Both the position numbers and the translations under genes were made by a program. DNA of 37,713 nt, from contig NZ_AEWI01000008.1 of NCBI RefSeq assembly GCF_000191885.1, positions 1 to 37,713 on the forward strand. The letters run 5' to 3'. The stretch is from Anaerophaga thermohalophila DSM 12881. GTDB taxonomy: Bacteria > Bacteroidota > Bacteroidia > Bacteroidales > Marinilabiliaceae. The notes below the pieces were generated by a model. That model was not told where the DNA came from. It ran no database searches and saw nothing but the letters and a program-made list of their open reading frames with translations. Within the stretch, counting starts at the first letter, position 1, and each line of letters opens with the position of its first letter. Positions 7,490-16,518 of the stretch are shown here, one piece after another.

Positions 7490-9712
7490 TCACACAGCAT
7501 CAAAGCGGGAAACATTAAACACCCCTTTTATATTCTTAATTTTTTTCATTAGTGTATTAAGTGACTGTTTATTATCAACAAACACCGATAGTGTTCCTTC
7601 AAATATACCATCATGAGAATCAACGTTAATTGAACGGATTTTCAACCCCATATCCTTTGAAACCACCTGTGAAATGTTAGTCACGATGCCTATATCGTCT
7701 TCACCCGTTACTTTAAGCGACGCCAGGTAGGAACCACCGGCCTCACCGGTCCAGCGGGCAGGAACAATCCGATACCCGTATTTCTTACGCAAGTCAGGTG
7801 CATTCGGGCAATTGGTTCGATGAATTTTAATTCCTGCGTTTACAGAAACGAAACCAAAAATATCATCGCCAAATATGGGGTTACAGCATTTGGCCAACTG
7901 AAAATTGACATTGCTCAGATTTTTATCTATCAATAAAACATCATGTCCATAATGTTCTTCGGTTTCGACCGGTGTAACAAAATTTTCGGCACTGCGACCA
8001 GCTTGTTGACTTTCCAAAAGCTCTTTCTCTTTTTCCCGTTCTTTCAGAATAAATTCCTTTATTTCAACAACATCAAGCTTGTCTTCCGCTATGTCACAGA
8101 AAAAATCATGTACAGATTTATACCTGAAATGTTTAACCAGCTGGCCGATGAGTTGATCGGTTAATTCGAGTTTCCAGTTCTTAAGCCGGCGCACCAGCAT
8201 CTCACGACCTATCTCAGCTTCCTTATATTCAATATCGCGTAAAGCCTGTTTTAGTTTGGTGCGTGCTCTTGAAGTAGAAACAATATTCAGCCAGTCCTGT
8301 TTTGGTTCCTGATTCGACGAGGTCTGGATTTCCACCTGGTCACCATTACGCAGTTTGTATCTGATAGAAACATTCTTTTGGTTGACCCTTGCTCCCACAC
8401 ATTTTTTCCCAATCTCAGAATGGATATCAAAAGCAAAATCAAGGATGGTAGCTCCTTTAGGAAGACGTCGAAGATCACCTTTAGGCGTGAAAACAAAGAC
8501 CTCCTCATCATAAAGGTTCAGCTTAAAGTCATCGATAAAATCAGCCGCATTAACCTCGGGATTTTCAAGAATTTCACGAACATTGGTCAACCATTGATCC
8601 AATCCTTTTTCACTTTTAATCCCTTTATATCGCCAATGGGCTGCCAGTCCCTTCTCGGCAATTTCATCCATACGGCGAGTACGAATCTGTACTTCCACCC
8701 ATTTGTGGTTGGGACCCAGAACAGTGGTATGTAACGACTCGTAACCATTGCTTTTGGGCACCGACAGCCAGTCACGTAACCTGCTTGGGTTTGGTTGATA
8801 CTTATCGGTAACTATGGAATAGACTTTCCAGCATTCGGCCTTTTCCTTCTTCAGCTCGGTATCGATAATAATGCGAATGGCGAAAAGATCGTAGACCTGC
8901 TCGAAATCCACGTTTTGTTTTCGCATTTTATTATAAATGGAATTAATGGTCTTGGTACGTCCTTTTATGTCGAATTTTAGTCCCTGCCCGGAAAGCTCTT
9001 TTTTTAAGGGCGCAATAAATTCGCGTATATATTTATCCCTCGCGCGCTTGGTTTCATTGAGTTTTTTGGCAATGAATTTATACATCGCGCGATTTGTGTA
9101 CTTCATTACCAGGTCTTCCATCTCCGATTTAATGTTATATAGTCCGAGGCGGTGAGCCATTGGAGCGTATAAATAAGATACCTCTGAACAGATATTAATC
9201 TGGCTTTCCCGGTCATACCTGTCGAGTGTCCGCATTGTGCGCAACCTGTCGGCAACGATAATAAGAATGACTCTGACATCCTGTGCAAATGTAAAAAGCA
9301 GTTTCCTGAAGTTTTCGGAACGGATGGAAGGATTTCGATTGTAAAGATCGGCCACCTTGGCAAGGCCCTCCATTATCAGAACGACATGGTCATCAAATTG
9401 TTGTCTGATTTCTTCGAGGGTAATCTCTCCATTGCGAAGGACATCGTAGAGCAACGAACAGATCAAAGAGGTTCGTCCCAATCCAATTTCTTCCACAACA
9501 ATTCTGGCAATCTCCAAAGAGTGCAGAAGAGCAGGTGTACCGGATATCCTGCGCAGATTTTTGCCCTGGCGCAACGATACCGCTATGGCTTCACGTATCA
9601 TCGGAACATCACCGGGTTTAATTATTCCGTCAGATGCCTTCAGTAAAGACCTGTAACTCTTTAATATATCTTTTCTCTCCTGTGAAGATACGGGTTTATT
9701 CAAATCAGGCAT
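7490..9712 (-). CDS. relA: RelA/SpoT family (p)ppGpp synthetase with degenerate hydrolase domain
   Basis: A 740-residue long RSH protein. Order: HD domain (about 45-200), synthetase (about 245-365, with YDLFAIRI at 274-281, RLRD at 311-314, GYESLHTTV and EVQIRT), TGS (about 403-465), helical region, Cys-containing zinc-finger-like segment (LAKCCNPIFGDD) and C-terminal ACT domain. The HD domain keeps Arg55 and His64, but the catalytic HD pair is Tyr89-Asp90, the following Glu-Asp pair is Arg93-Asn94, and the Asn of the ADRLHNM motif is Thr159. Hydrolysis should therefore be lost, leaving a synthetase that makes (p)ppGpp from GTP/GDP and ATP on starvation. The RxRD motif is of the basic type seen in bifunctional Rel/SpoT rather than the acidic one of proteobacterial RelA. 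A separate hydrolase elsewhere in the genome is expected. Confidence 0.93.
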   Translation of the reverse strand: MPDLNKPVSSQERKDILKSYRSLLKASDGIIKPGDVPMIREAIAVSLRQGKNLRRISGTPALLHSLEIARIVVEEIGLGRTSLICSLLYDVLRNGEITLEEIRQQFDDHVVLIMEGLAKVADLYNRNPSIRSENFRKLLFTFAQDVRVILIIVADRLRTMRTLDRYDRESQINICSEVSYLYAPMAHRLGLYNIKSEMEDLVMKYTNRAMYKFIAKKLNETKRARDKYIREFIAPLKKELSGQGLKFDIKGRTKTINSIYNKMRKQNVDFEQVYDLFAIRIIIDTELKKEKAECWKVYSIVTDKYQPNPSRLRDWLSVPKSNGYESLHTTVLGPNHKWVEVQIRTRRMDEIAEKGLAAHWRYKGIKSEKGLDQWLTNVREILENPEVNAADFIDDFKLNLYDEEVFVFTPKGDLRRLPKGATILDFAFDIHSEIGKKCVGARVNQKNVSIRYKLRNGDQVEIQTSSNQEPKQDWLNIVSTSRARTKLKQALRDIEYKEAEIGREMLVRRLKNWKLELTDQLIGQLVKHFRYKSVHDFFCDIAEDKLDVVEIKEFILKEREKEKELLESQQAGRSAENFVTPVETEEHYGHDVLLIDKNLSNVNFQLAKCCNPIFGDDIFGFVSVNAGIKIHRTNCPNAPDLRKKYGYRIVPARWTGEAGGSYLASLKVTGEDDIGIVTNISQVVSKDMGLKIRSINVDSHDGIFEGTLSVFVDNKQSLNTLMKKIKNIKGVFNVSRFDAV

Positions 9713-9845
9713 GATACACTTAATCTTTTAAATGGTAAATATGAGTTCATTCCTGAAAGGCTCTTATGCCAATCTCAATGTTTAATTATCGTCCATTAAC
9801 AACGTCTAAACGCCGGTTCAAAAATATCCTGTACCAGAACAATTA

Positions 9846-9876
9846 CAAAGGTAGCGTTAATGGTTGCAGACTCAAA
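9846..9876 (-). promoter_or_regulatory. Bacteroidetes-type promoter for relA
   Basis: On the minus strand, TTTG (9876-9873), 19 bases, then TACCTTTG (9853-9846), a perfect consensus match. The predicted start is near 9839, giving a leader of about 125 nt before the relA ATG at 9712. It lies in the ~370-base divergent region shared with the YtxH gene, which otherwise shows no gene. Confidence 0.65.
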
Positions 9877-10040
9877 TATAAAACAATCTGGTGATGAAGA
9901 CGCTCAAATTAATGTTAAAGCACTCTGCTCCGGCCCCTTTCACAACACTAAAAGAACAAACAATCAGCTGTCTAATGGTTTATAAAGTTTACTAAGAAAA
10001 ACCAAAATATTCAAAAATCAGGGCTAAAAAACGAACCTTG

Positions 10041-10072
10041 TTTGACATTCCGAAAAATTTTATTTATATTTA
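10041..10072 (+). promoter_or_regulatory. Bacteroidetes-type promoter for the YtxH gene
   Basis: TTTG (10041-10044), 20 bases, then TATATTTA (10065-10072), one mismatch from TAnnTTTG. Transcription would start near 10079. That makes the ATG at 10082 nearly leaderless and favours the ATG at 10109 as the true start. Confidence 0.55.
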
Positions 10073-10108
10073 AATAGTTGAATGTTAAATTTTAAAAACC
10101 AAATGTAT

Positions 10109-10387
10109 ATGAAGAATACAGGATTATTTTTAGGTGGATTAATTTTAGGAGCTGCAGTCGGTACAGCACTTGCTTTGTTATATGCACCCCAAACAGGTGA
10201 AGATACCCGGCGTCAGATAAAGATCAAAATTGACGAACTGGAAGAAGAGCTGGACCAGATGAGAGCAAAAATGAAAGAAAAGGGTGGCGAAATGAAAGAT
10301 GAAGCCCGGAAAAGAATTCAGGAACTGGAAACTCGCATCGAAAAACTGATGGAAGAATATAGAAAAGCTCCGGAAAAAGCCAAATAG
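10109..10387 (+). CDS. YtxH domain-containing small membrane protein
   Basis: A 92-residue protein from the preferred ATG at 10109. An in-frame ATG at 10082 would add nine residues but lies only about three bases from the predicted transcription start. A glycine/alanine-rich membrane segment (about 4-25) is followed by the YtxH-type motif LLYAPQTGEDTRRQIK and a charged coiled-coil tail rich in Glu, Lys and Arg (about 37-92). YtxH-family proteins are small stress- or envelope-associated proteins with no assigned biochemical activity. In Bacteroidota they often stand beside a holin-X-like gene, as here, although a strong terminator at 10601-10637 separates the two transcripts. Confidence 0.82.
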   Translation: MKNTGLFLGGLILGAAVGTALALLYAPQTGEDTRRQIKIKIDELEEELDQMRAKMKEKGGEMKDEARKRIQELETRIEKLMEEYRKAPEKAK

Positions 10388-10485
10388 TGTCTGTCCTTAA
10401 AGCGCCATTTAATGCGCTACGCCTGCGTGGTTGCAGACAGTCACTTAATAATGGCTCTTTCCAGGTAATAACATTAAACCAGTTT

Positions 10486-10562
10486 AACCTAAGTTCTTGC
10501 AAGCAAGCGTTAGAGCCAAGCGGATCGATACTTCGCAAAACTCTTATCGCTAAACTTAGGTA
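10486..10562. other. Imperfect inverted repeat downstream of the YtxH gene
   Basis: The outer arms AACCTAAGTTCTTGC and GCTAAACTTAGGTA are nearly complementary and enclose about 50 bases with a smaller GCAAGCAAGC-type repeat. The structure lies between the YtxH stop and a clear terminator, so it would be part of the 3' UTR. It could also be another interspersed palindrome, as no function is evident. Confidence 0.4.
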
Positions 10563-10600
10563 AGAGTCATTTTTAGAAGCACATGCTCACATAATCAAGT

Positions 10601-10637
10601 AAAAAAGTTGTTCTTTACAGAACAACTTTTTTATTTT
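10601..10637 (+). terminator. Intrinsic terminator of the YtxH transcript
   Basis: A perfect 14-bp stem, AAAAAAGTTGTTCT and AGAACAACTTTTTT, with a 4-base loop (TTAC), followed by more T-rich sequence. The A-run on the left makes it potentially bidirectional. Confidence 0.85.
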
Positions 10638-10680
10638 GAGAAAAAATTTGCACATTGCACTAACACACTTAATCACGACA

Positions 10681-10893
10681 GATGAAACGAGCATGGCAAA
10701 AAGTGCGATGACAGATTAATAGATTTTTAGATATAAGATTTAAGATGAAACGAATATTAGAGAGATTCCCTCAATAAAGATATGTATATATGTATAAACA
10801 CTTGTATGCAAGTTACATACGACCAATAACTTAGACTAATTTTATACTGATGAAACGAGCATGGCAAAGATTGTCACAAAAGAACATGTATAA
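10681..10893 (+). repeat. Composite family B region (partial unit, diverged unit, partial unit)
   Basis: It contains a B end at 10681-10698, an AATAGATTTTTAGAT-type AT tract, a diverged full unit at about 10744-10820, a link, and a new B end from 10849 (GATGAAACGAGCATGG) that breaks off near 10893. It is the reverse-complement counterpart of 2733-2872. It points toward the holin-like gene. Confidence 0.75.
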
Positions 10894-10931
10894 TTAACCT
10901 TTAATCATCTAAGAAACCAAAAACAGGGAAC

Positions 10932-11000
10932 AGATTCTTCGTCGTTACCTCCTCAGAATGACATTAAACAGTCTGTCATTCTGAGCGGAGCGAAGAATCT
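10932..11000. repeat. Family C palindromic repeat, copy C1
   Basis: A ~69-bp palindrome with arms AGATTCTTCGTCGTTACC and CGGAGCGAAGAATCT and an inner pair TCAGAATGACA / TGTCATTCTGA. Two more copies flank the lpoB-COG3014 junction at 16186-16256 and 16375-16445. Repeats of this kind are common in Bacteroidota genomes; no function is established. Confidence 0.85.
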
Positions 11001-11060
11001 AAAATCAATTAAAGAATAATAAATTGCACCATTCCAATAACTTAGACTAATTTTATACGG

Positions 11061-11429
11061 ATGAAACAAAATATTACCATAGAACTGGAAGAACTCAGGA
11101 AAGAACTGGAAGAATACGTGAAGGTACGCGTAGACCTCACCAAATTGCATATTGCCGGAGAACTGTCAAGGTTTTTTTCAAATTTGATGACCAAGACAGT
11201 TTTGCTGTATCTGCTCTTTTTTGTATTCATGTTTTTTTCATTGGCTGCAGCATTTCTGCTCGGGAAATGGATGGGGTCCTATGCCCTTGGTTTTGCCTTA
11301 ATGGGTGGTCTTTTCCTTTTGGCAGCATTGGTCTTCTGGCTATTGCGCAAGAGAATTATTGAGCGACCCGTTGTTCAGCATTTCATTGAATTAATGTTCC
11401 CAAAATTCGACCATGATGAAGAAGAATAA
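11061..11429 (+). CDS. Phage holin family (Holin-X-like) membrane protein
   Basis: A 122-residue protein with an amphipathic charged N-terminal region (1-45, ELEELRKELEEYVKVRVDL), two hydrophobic segments (about 47-67 and 73-95) and an acidic tail. This layout fits the putative Actinobacteriophage holin III / Holin-X family. In Bacteroidota it is a chromosomal envelope protein of unknown role rather than a lysis gene; no other phage genes are nearby. The ATG is directly preceded by the family B link (11031-11060), nearly identical to the one before ltaE. The gene overlaps the next one by 17 bases, so the two are translated from one message. Confidence 0.75.
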   Translation: MKQNITIELEELRKELEEYVKVRVDLTKLHIAGELSRFFSNLMTKTVLLYLLFFVFMFFSLAAAFLLGKWMGSYALGFALMGGLFLLAALVFWLLRKRIIERPVVQHFIELMFPKFDHDEEE

Positions 11430-11682
11430 AAGAAACGATTACCGCCATATAAAAAGTTACAGAGATTTGTGTTCGGAAAAGATGCACCTGGCATATCGTG
11501 CCCGTTACAACGAGAAGCAGCTCGAAATAAGACTTCTCGAGCTGGGCTATTATCTTCATCCCGTCAGGTTGGTCCCCTCCCTGGTTACCGAATGGGCACA
11601 ACCTATGCTTATTGAACTGAAAAACAGAATCAAGGAGTACTTTTTGGGAAGAAACAGAAGAAGCAGGAGAAAAGACGCATGA
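11413..11682 (+). CDS. Small basic hypothetical protein co-transcribed with the holin-like gene
   Basis: An 89-residue, strongly basic, soluble-looking protein with no signal peptide or membrane segment and a KNR/RRSRRK-rich C-terminus. It starts inside the end of the upstream gene (17-base overlap in another frame), which indicates translational coupling. I do not recognise a named domain. The conserved small cluster (YtxH, holin-X-like, short basic protein) suggests a shared envelope role, possibly as a cytosolic partner of the two-helix membrane protein. Confidence 0.65.
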   Translation: MMKKNKRNDYRHIKSYRDLCSEKMHLAYRARYNEKQLEIRLLELGYYLHPVRLVPSLVTEWAQPMLIELKNRIKEYFLGRNRRSRRKDA

Positions 11683-11742
11683 TTCTTTTTACGCCTTTCA
11701 CGAGCATCGCGAGATTTTTGCATTTCTTTGGCACGTAATTCC

Positions 11743-11868
11743 TCAACTCTTTTTAACGGATTTACGACCAGACGTATCTTCCTTATCCCTGCCAAAACTA
11801 TTTCCACGGTCAGGTTTGTCATCGGACTTTGCCTGTGAACGAGGCCTTTTATCTGGTTCTTTTGCCAT
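11743..11868 (-). CDS. Possible small basic ORF, perhaps a frameshifted remnant
   Basis: On the minus strand an ATG at 11868 opens 41 codons (MAKEPDKRPRSQAKSDDKPD at the start, ending at TGA 11743). Shifting by one base near 11750-11760 continues as RVEELRAKEMQKSRDARERR, which has the same charged character. The two pieces may once have been one small basic protein. Copy B7 of the family B repeat lies just upstream in the sense orientation, as it does before real genes. Low confidence: it is short, and the continuation runs antisense into the preceding plus-strand gene. Confidence 0.25.
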   Translation of the reverse strand: MAKEPDKRPRSQAKSDDKPDRGNSFGRDKEDTSGRKSVKKS

Positions 11869-11923
11869 GTCCGCTGCATTAAAAGAACCATTTCATCCGT
11901 ACATAATTTATTTATTGAGGGCG

Positions 11924-11990
11924 GATGGAACTCGCATGCAAGAACTTATACATGTTCTGTTGTGACAATCATTGTCATGCTCGTTTCATC
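11924..11990 (-). repeat. Family B palindromic repeat, copy B7
   Basis: A full B unit with link (11897-11923) ending at an ATGAAA on the minus strand (11893-11895 and on). In this case that ATG opens only five codons before a stop. The small ORF at 11743-11868 starts about 25 bases further on. Confidence 0.82.
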
Positions 11991-11998
11991 AAAAAAGC

Positions 11999-12006
11999 TA
12001 AATTTG
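11999..12006 (+). promoter_or_regulatory. Possible -7 promoter element for ligA
   Basis: TAAATTTG matches the TAnnTTTG consensus 44 bases upstream of the ligA ATG. A TTG lies 24 bases upstream of it, within copy B7, which is longer than the usual spacing. The match is suggestive only. Confidence 0.3.
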
Positions 12007-12049
12007 CTAACCGGCAATCCAATGTAATTTAAACAAAAACCAGTCATAG

Positions 12050-14053
<2,004 letters not shown>

Positions 14054-14064
14054 GAGCGATTGTC

Positions 14065-14137
14065 AGGCTGTTAGATTGTTAGATTGTTAGATTGTTTGGG
14101 TTGTTAGATTGTTTGGGCTGTTTGGGCTGTTTGGGCC
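14065..14137. repeat. Tandem TTAGATTGTT / TTTGGGCTGT repeats
   Basis: About seven 10-11-base units in tandem just after the ligA stop. The earlier ones read GTTAGATTGTTAGATTG and the later ones TTTGGGCTG. It resembles the TTGTTA-rich arms at 5006-5315. Confidence 0.8.
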
Positions 14138-14201
14138 TTATCTCTAATTTTGTTGTATTTTTTGGCAAAATATTTATAAAACGGCTGCGCCATTTGTTGT
14201 T

Positions 14202-14275
14202 TGGATCACCGAATTTGCGCGAATTAACACGAATTTAGTCGCATCTTTGATGCAACAGTTATTCGTGTCATTGAC
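14202..14275. repeat. GAATTTGCGCGAATTAACACG-type interspersed repeat
   Basis: The stretch GCGCGAATTAACACGAATTT followed by GTTATTCGTGTCATTG forms an imperfect palindrome (CACGAAT / ATTCGTG). Similar sequences are scattered through Bacteroidota genomes. It overlaps the end of the small minus-strand ORF at 14224-14328. Confidence 0.5.
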
Positions 14276-14328
14276 AACATCATAATTGATTTTTTAAGGT
14301 GTTTTCGAACTCCTTCCAGTCGTTTCAT
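14224..14328 (-). pseudogene. Possible 5' gene remnant downstream of a family B array
   Basis: On the minus strand the last family B link ends at ATGAAACGACTG (14328), which opens 34 codons (beginning MKRLEGVRKHLKKSIMM) before a stop inside the GAATTAACACG repeat. The arrangement copies the start regions of nfnA and ltaE. It looks like the first codons of a lost gene, or a chance ORF supplied by the repeat. No protein family is recognised. Confidence 0.25.
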
Positions 14329-14355
14329 CCGTATAAAATTTAATTATTAAGGTCG

Positions 14356-14614
14356 GATGGAACTCGCATGCAAGAACTTATACATGTTCTGTTGTGACAA
14401 ACCTTGTCATGCACGTTTCATCCGTATAAAATTTATCTAAGTTATTGGCCTGATGGAACTCGCATGATTGAGTTTTATACATGTTCTTTTGTGACAATCT
14501 TTGTCATGCTCGTTTCATCAGTATAAAATTAGTCTAAGTTATTGGTCTGATGGAACTCGCATGTAAGAGTTTTATACATGTTCTATTGTGACAATCTTTG
14601 CCATGCTCGTTTTG
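14356..14614 (-). repeat. Tandem array of three family B units (B8, B9, B10)
   Basis: Three B palindromes at 14356-14422, 14452-14519 and 14549-14614 are separated by ~28-base links, giving a ~96-base period. The last unit has a degenerate right end. All point the same way (minus strand). It is the clearest example of B units being multiplied in tandem, palindrome and link together. Confidence 0.9.
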
Positions 14615-14705
14615 TTGACAACAAAAAATAATTGCGTAGCAATTAGCTAATCCGACAAATTATGACTTAAGCTTTTTAGTTATTTTTGGCTCTGGCTTGT
14701 CCAGG

Positions 14706-14811
14706 TTAGGCGTTTTAAATTTTGTACCGGAGTTAACTTATTGTTAATGAGGATGCAAAAATTTAAAACAACAACGAGTTTGGCAACAAAGATGCTTTTT
14801 AGACTGGACTC
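14706..14811 (+). repeat. Family A palindromic repeat, 5'-truncated copy A3
   Basis: It matches the A consensus from GGCGTTTTAAAT to the right terminal repeat. The left end has diverged beyond clear recognition. It is the last element of an ~840-base gene-free region (14054-14897) filled almost wholly by repeats, 85 bases upstream of the next gene. Confidence 0.8.
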
Positions 14812-14897
14812 TACAATCAATTACAATACACGGCAAAGCATTGCTTATACCAAGTAGTTTTTGGCAGCAAATTTATTCGTAGAAAAAATTAGCACTC

Positions 14898-15428
14898 GTG
14901 ATACCATTCAGAAAACAAAGAGAAACAATCGGAAATTTTTTGTTGCAACGTCAACTAAAAAAGCAGCATCGCCATGTCCGGATGAAGAAGATTGGCGATT
15001 TAAAAAAAGCCGGCATATTTTTTGATGCCCATTCAGAACGGTGCCGAAAAACTGTAAAGGCCTTTATTAAAAAGTTGCAGTCACAAGGTACAGAAGTGCG
15101 GGCATTGGGTTACTTCAATACAATAAACCCGGAAGAAAATTTCATCAGTGACAAAACAGTCTGTTTTTCGACGTTGAAAGATTTTTCATATTTCTTTTTG
15201 CCAAAGAGCGAAGAAGTTATTGAATTTACATCGGCTAAACCTGATGCGCTGTTTGTATTTTCAACCTGCAAAGATTTTGCAGCGGCGGCCGTTCTTAAAC
15301 TCTCTAAGGCCGGGTTGAAAATTGGTTTTGCCGGCATTAATGACGATGCATTGGATTTGACATTTGAATTGCCCGGTTATGAGCCGGAAAAACTTATTGA
15401 ACAAATAGAACGATACCTGGGAAATTAA
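14898..15428 (+). CDS. DUF6913-like conserved Bacteroidota protein
   Basis: A 176-residue soluble protein. A basic N-terminus (RKQRETIGNFLLQRQLKKQHRH) leads into alternating strands and helices: KAGIFFDAHSE, VRALGYFN, DALFVFSTCKDFAAAAVLKL, KIGFAGIN. The layout and length resemble DUF6913, a family I associate with Bacteroidota and of unknown function; I could not test this by search. The start is an ATG after 'gtgat', with no strong ribosome site visible, as usual in this phylum. The gene is followed 114 bases later by lpoB on the same strand. Confidence 0.65.
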   Translation: MIPFRKQRETIGNFLLQRQLKKQHRHVRMKKIGDLKKAGIFFDAHSERCRKTVKAFIKKLQSQGTEVRALGYFNTINPEENFISDKTVCFSTLKDFSYFFLPKSEEVIEFTSAKPDALFVFSTCKDFAAAAVLKLSKAGLKIGFAGINDDALDLTFELPGYEPEKLIEQIERYLGN

Positions 15429-15542
15429 TAAATACCAGATGGAAGATATTTAGATTCATCCATATTATAGATATCTGACTTTCCACAGGCAAATGTCTAT
15501 ATCATTTATCCATTTATGTTTCAGAACTTAAACTTAATAAAT

Positions 15543-16133
15543 ATGAAAACACCCATTTATTTTCTCTCTTTGCTTGCCTTTGTGGCTATATTGCAAAGTT
15601 GCGCAACCAGGAAGGTTGAACGTGTCGGTACCGAAGAAATAATAGACCTCAGCGGACGCTGGAATGATACTGATTCCCGAATGGTAGCAGAAGCCATGGT
15701 TGAACAAATTTTAGATGCACAATGGCTCCCGAATTTCCAGGAAAAGCATGACGGGAAAAGACCGGTTGTAATCGTCGGACTGGTTTACAACAAATCACAT
15801 GAACACATTGAAGCAGAGACTTTCATCAAAGATGTGGAAAGAGCATTTATCAACTCCGGGAAAGTTCGCCTGGTTCAGGCCGGTGATAAACGTGAAGAAC
15901 TTCGTCGCGAACGTGCAGCCCAGCAGGAATTTGCTTCGCCCGAAACTGTTAAAGCCTGGGGCAAAGAACTGGGTGCAGACTTTATCCTGAACGGCGACAT
16001 TTCCTCCATCGTTGATACCTATAAAAAAGAAAAGGTCAACTACTATCAGGTCAATCTGGAGCTTACCGATATTGAAACCAGTGAAATTGTCTGGATCGGG
16101 GAAAAGAAAATCAGAAAGTATATAAAGAATTAG
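15543..16133 (+). CDS. lpoB: Penicillin-binding protein activator LpoB-like lipoprotein
   Basis: A 196-residue lipoprotein from the ATG at 15543. A start at 15516 would add nine residues before an otherwise perfect signal peptide. Residues 1-19 form the signal, with a lipobox ending at Cys20 (ILQSC). The mature domain has the LpoB/FlgO-like pattern: VAEAMVEQILDAQWLPNF, PVVIVGLVYNKSHEHI, FIKDVERAFINSG, WGKELGADFILNGDISS and a C-terminal strand. In Enterobacteria LpoB sits in the outer membrane and activates PBP1b. The next gene, 385 bases on, is a COG3014-like lipoprotein. I recall LpoB and COG3014 genes as neighbours in other phyla, which supports a joint envelope role. Confidence 0.85.
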   Translation: MKTPIYFLSLLAFVAILQSCATRKVERVGTEEIIDLSGRWNDTDSRMVAEAMVEQILDAQWLPNFQEKHDGKRPVVIVGLVYNKSHEHIEAETFIKDVERAFINSGKVRLVQAGDKREELRRERAAQQEFASPETVKAWGKELGADFILNGDISSIVDTYKKEKVNYYQVNLELTDIETSEIVWIGEKKIRKYIKN

Positions 16134-16185
16134 ATGCCGAATGCTGTTCCAGGTATTGATTGATTGGTAATTAAGATAATTGTAA

Positions 16186-16256
16186 AGATTCTTCGTCGTT
16201 CCTTCTCAGAATGACAAAAAAGACCTTCCTGTCATTCTGAGTGAAGCGAAGAATCT
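16186..16256. repeat. Family C palindromic repeat, copy C2
   Basis: The same palindrome as 10932-11000, with inner pair TCAGAATGAC / GTCATTCTGA. It lies 53 bases after the lpoB stop and is the first of two C copies bracketing a family D element in the lpoB-COG3014 intergenic region. Confidence 0.88.
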
Positions 16257-16300
16257 CATCCAGTGATTGATTAATTGGTAATTGAACAAAGTTCCATAGT

Positions 16301-16353
16301 AAATCTGTGTCATCAGTGGTGAATTCTCAACCTGAACCTCAACCTTAACCTGA
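16301..16353 (-). repeat. Family D composite repeat, short inverted copy
   Basis: On the minus strand this reads AGGTTAAGGTTGAGGTTCAG-type hexamers, then GAATTCACCACTGATGACAC, then AGATTT. The same order, with a longer hexamer tract, occurs at 33148-33253 on the plus strand. The two are copies of one element in opposite orientation. Confidence 0.7.
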
Positions 16354-16374
16354 TTTGCTCATTGATAACAGGAA

Positions 16375-16445
16375 AGATTCTTCGTCGTTCCTCCTCAGAA
16401 TGACCAAAGAGACCTTCCTGTCATTCTGAGCGAAGCGAAGAATCT
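16375..16445. repeat. Family C palindromic repeat, copy C3
   Basis: Nearly identical to copy C2, from which it is separated by 118 bases. It sits 74 bases upstream of the COG3014-like gene, so both C copies would be in the intergenic part of any lpoB-COG3014 transcript. Confidence 0.88.
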
Positions 16446-16518
16446 CATCCCGGGTGATGGTCAAATGGTTAATTGGTTAGTTGGATAGTAGTTGATTGAT
16501 AATTTATAATCGTCCTTT

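Noticed and set aside
10681..10893. Possible leader peptides starting MKRAWQ inside family B units
   Set aside because: Several copies open with ATGAAACGAGCATGGCAA, but the frames diverge and stop after 9-15 codons, and other copies have TGA at the fifth codon. The conservation is explained by the palindrome, not by a peptide.
11061..11429. Prophage lysis gene
   Set aside because: Despite the holin name there are no phage structural, integrase or lysis partners nearby; this family is a normal chromosomal neighbour of YtxH in the phylum.
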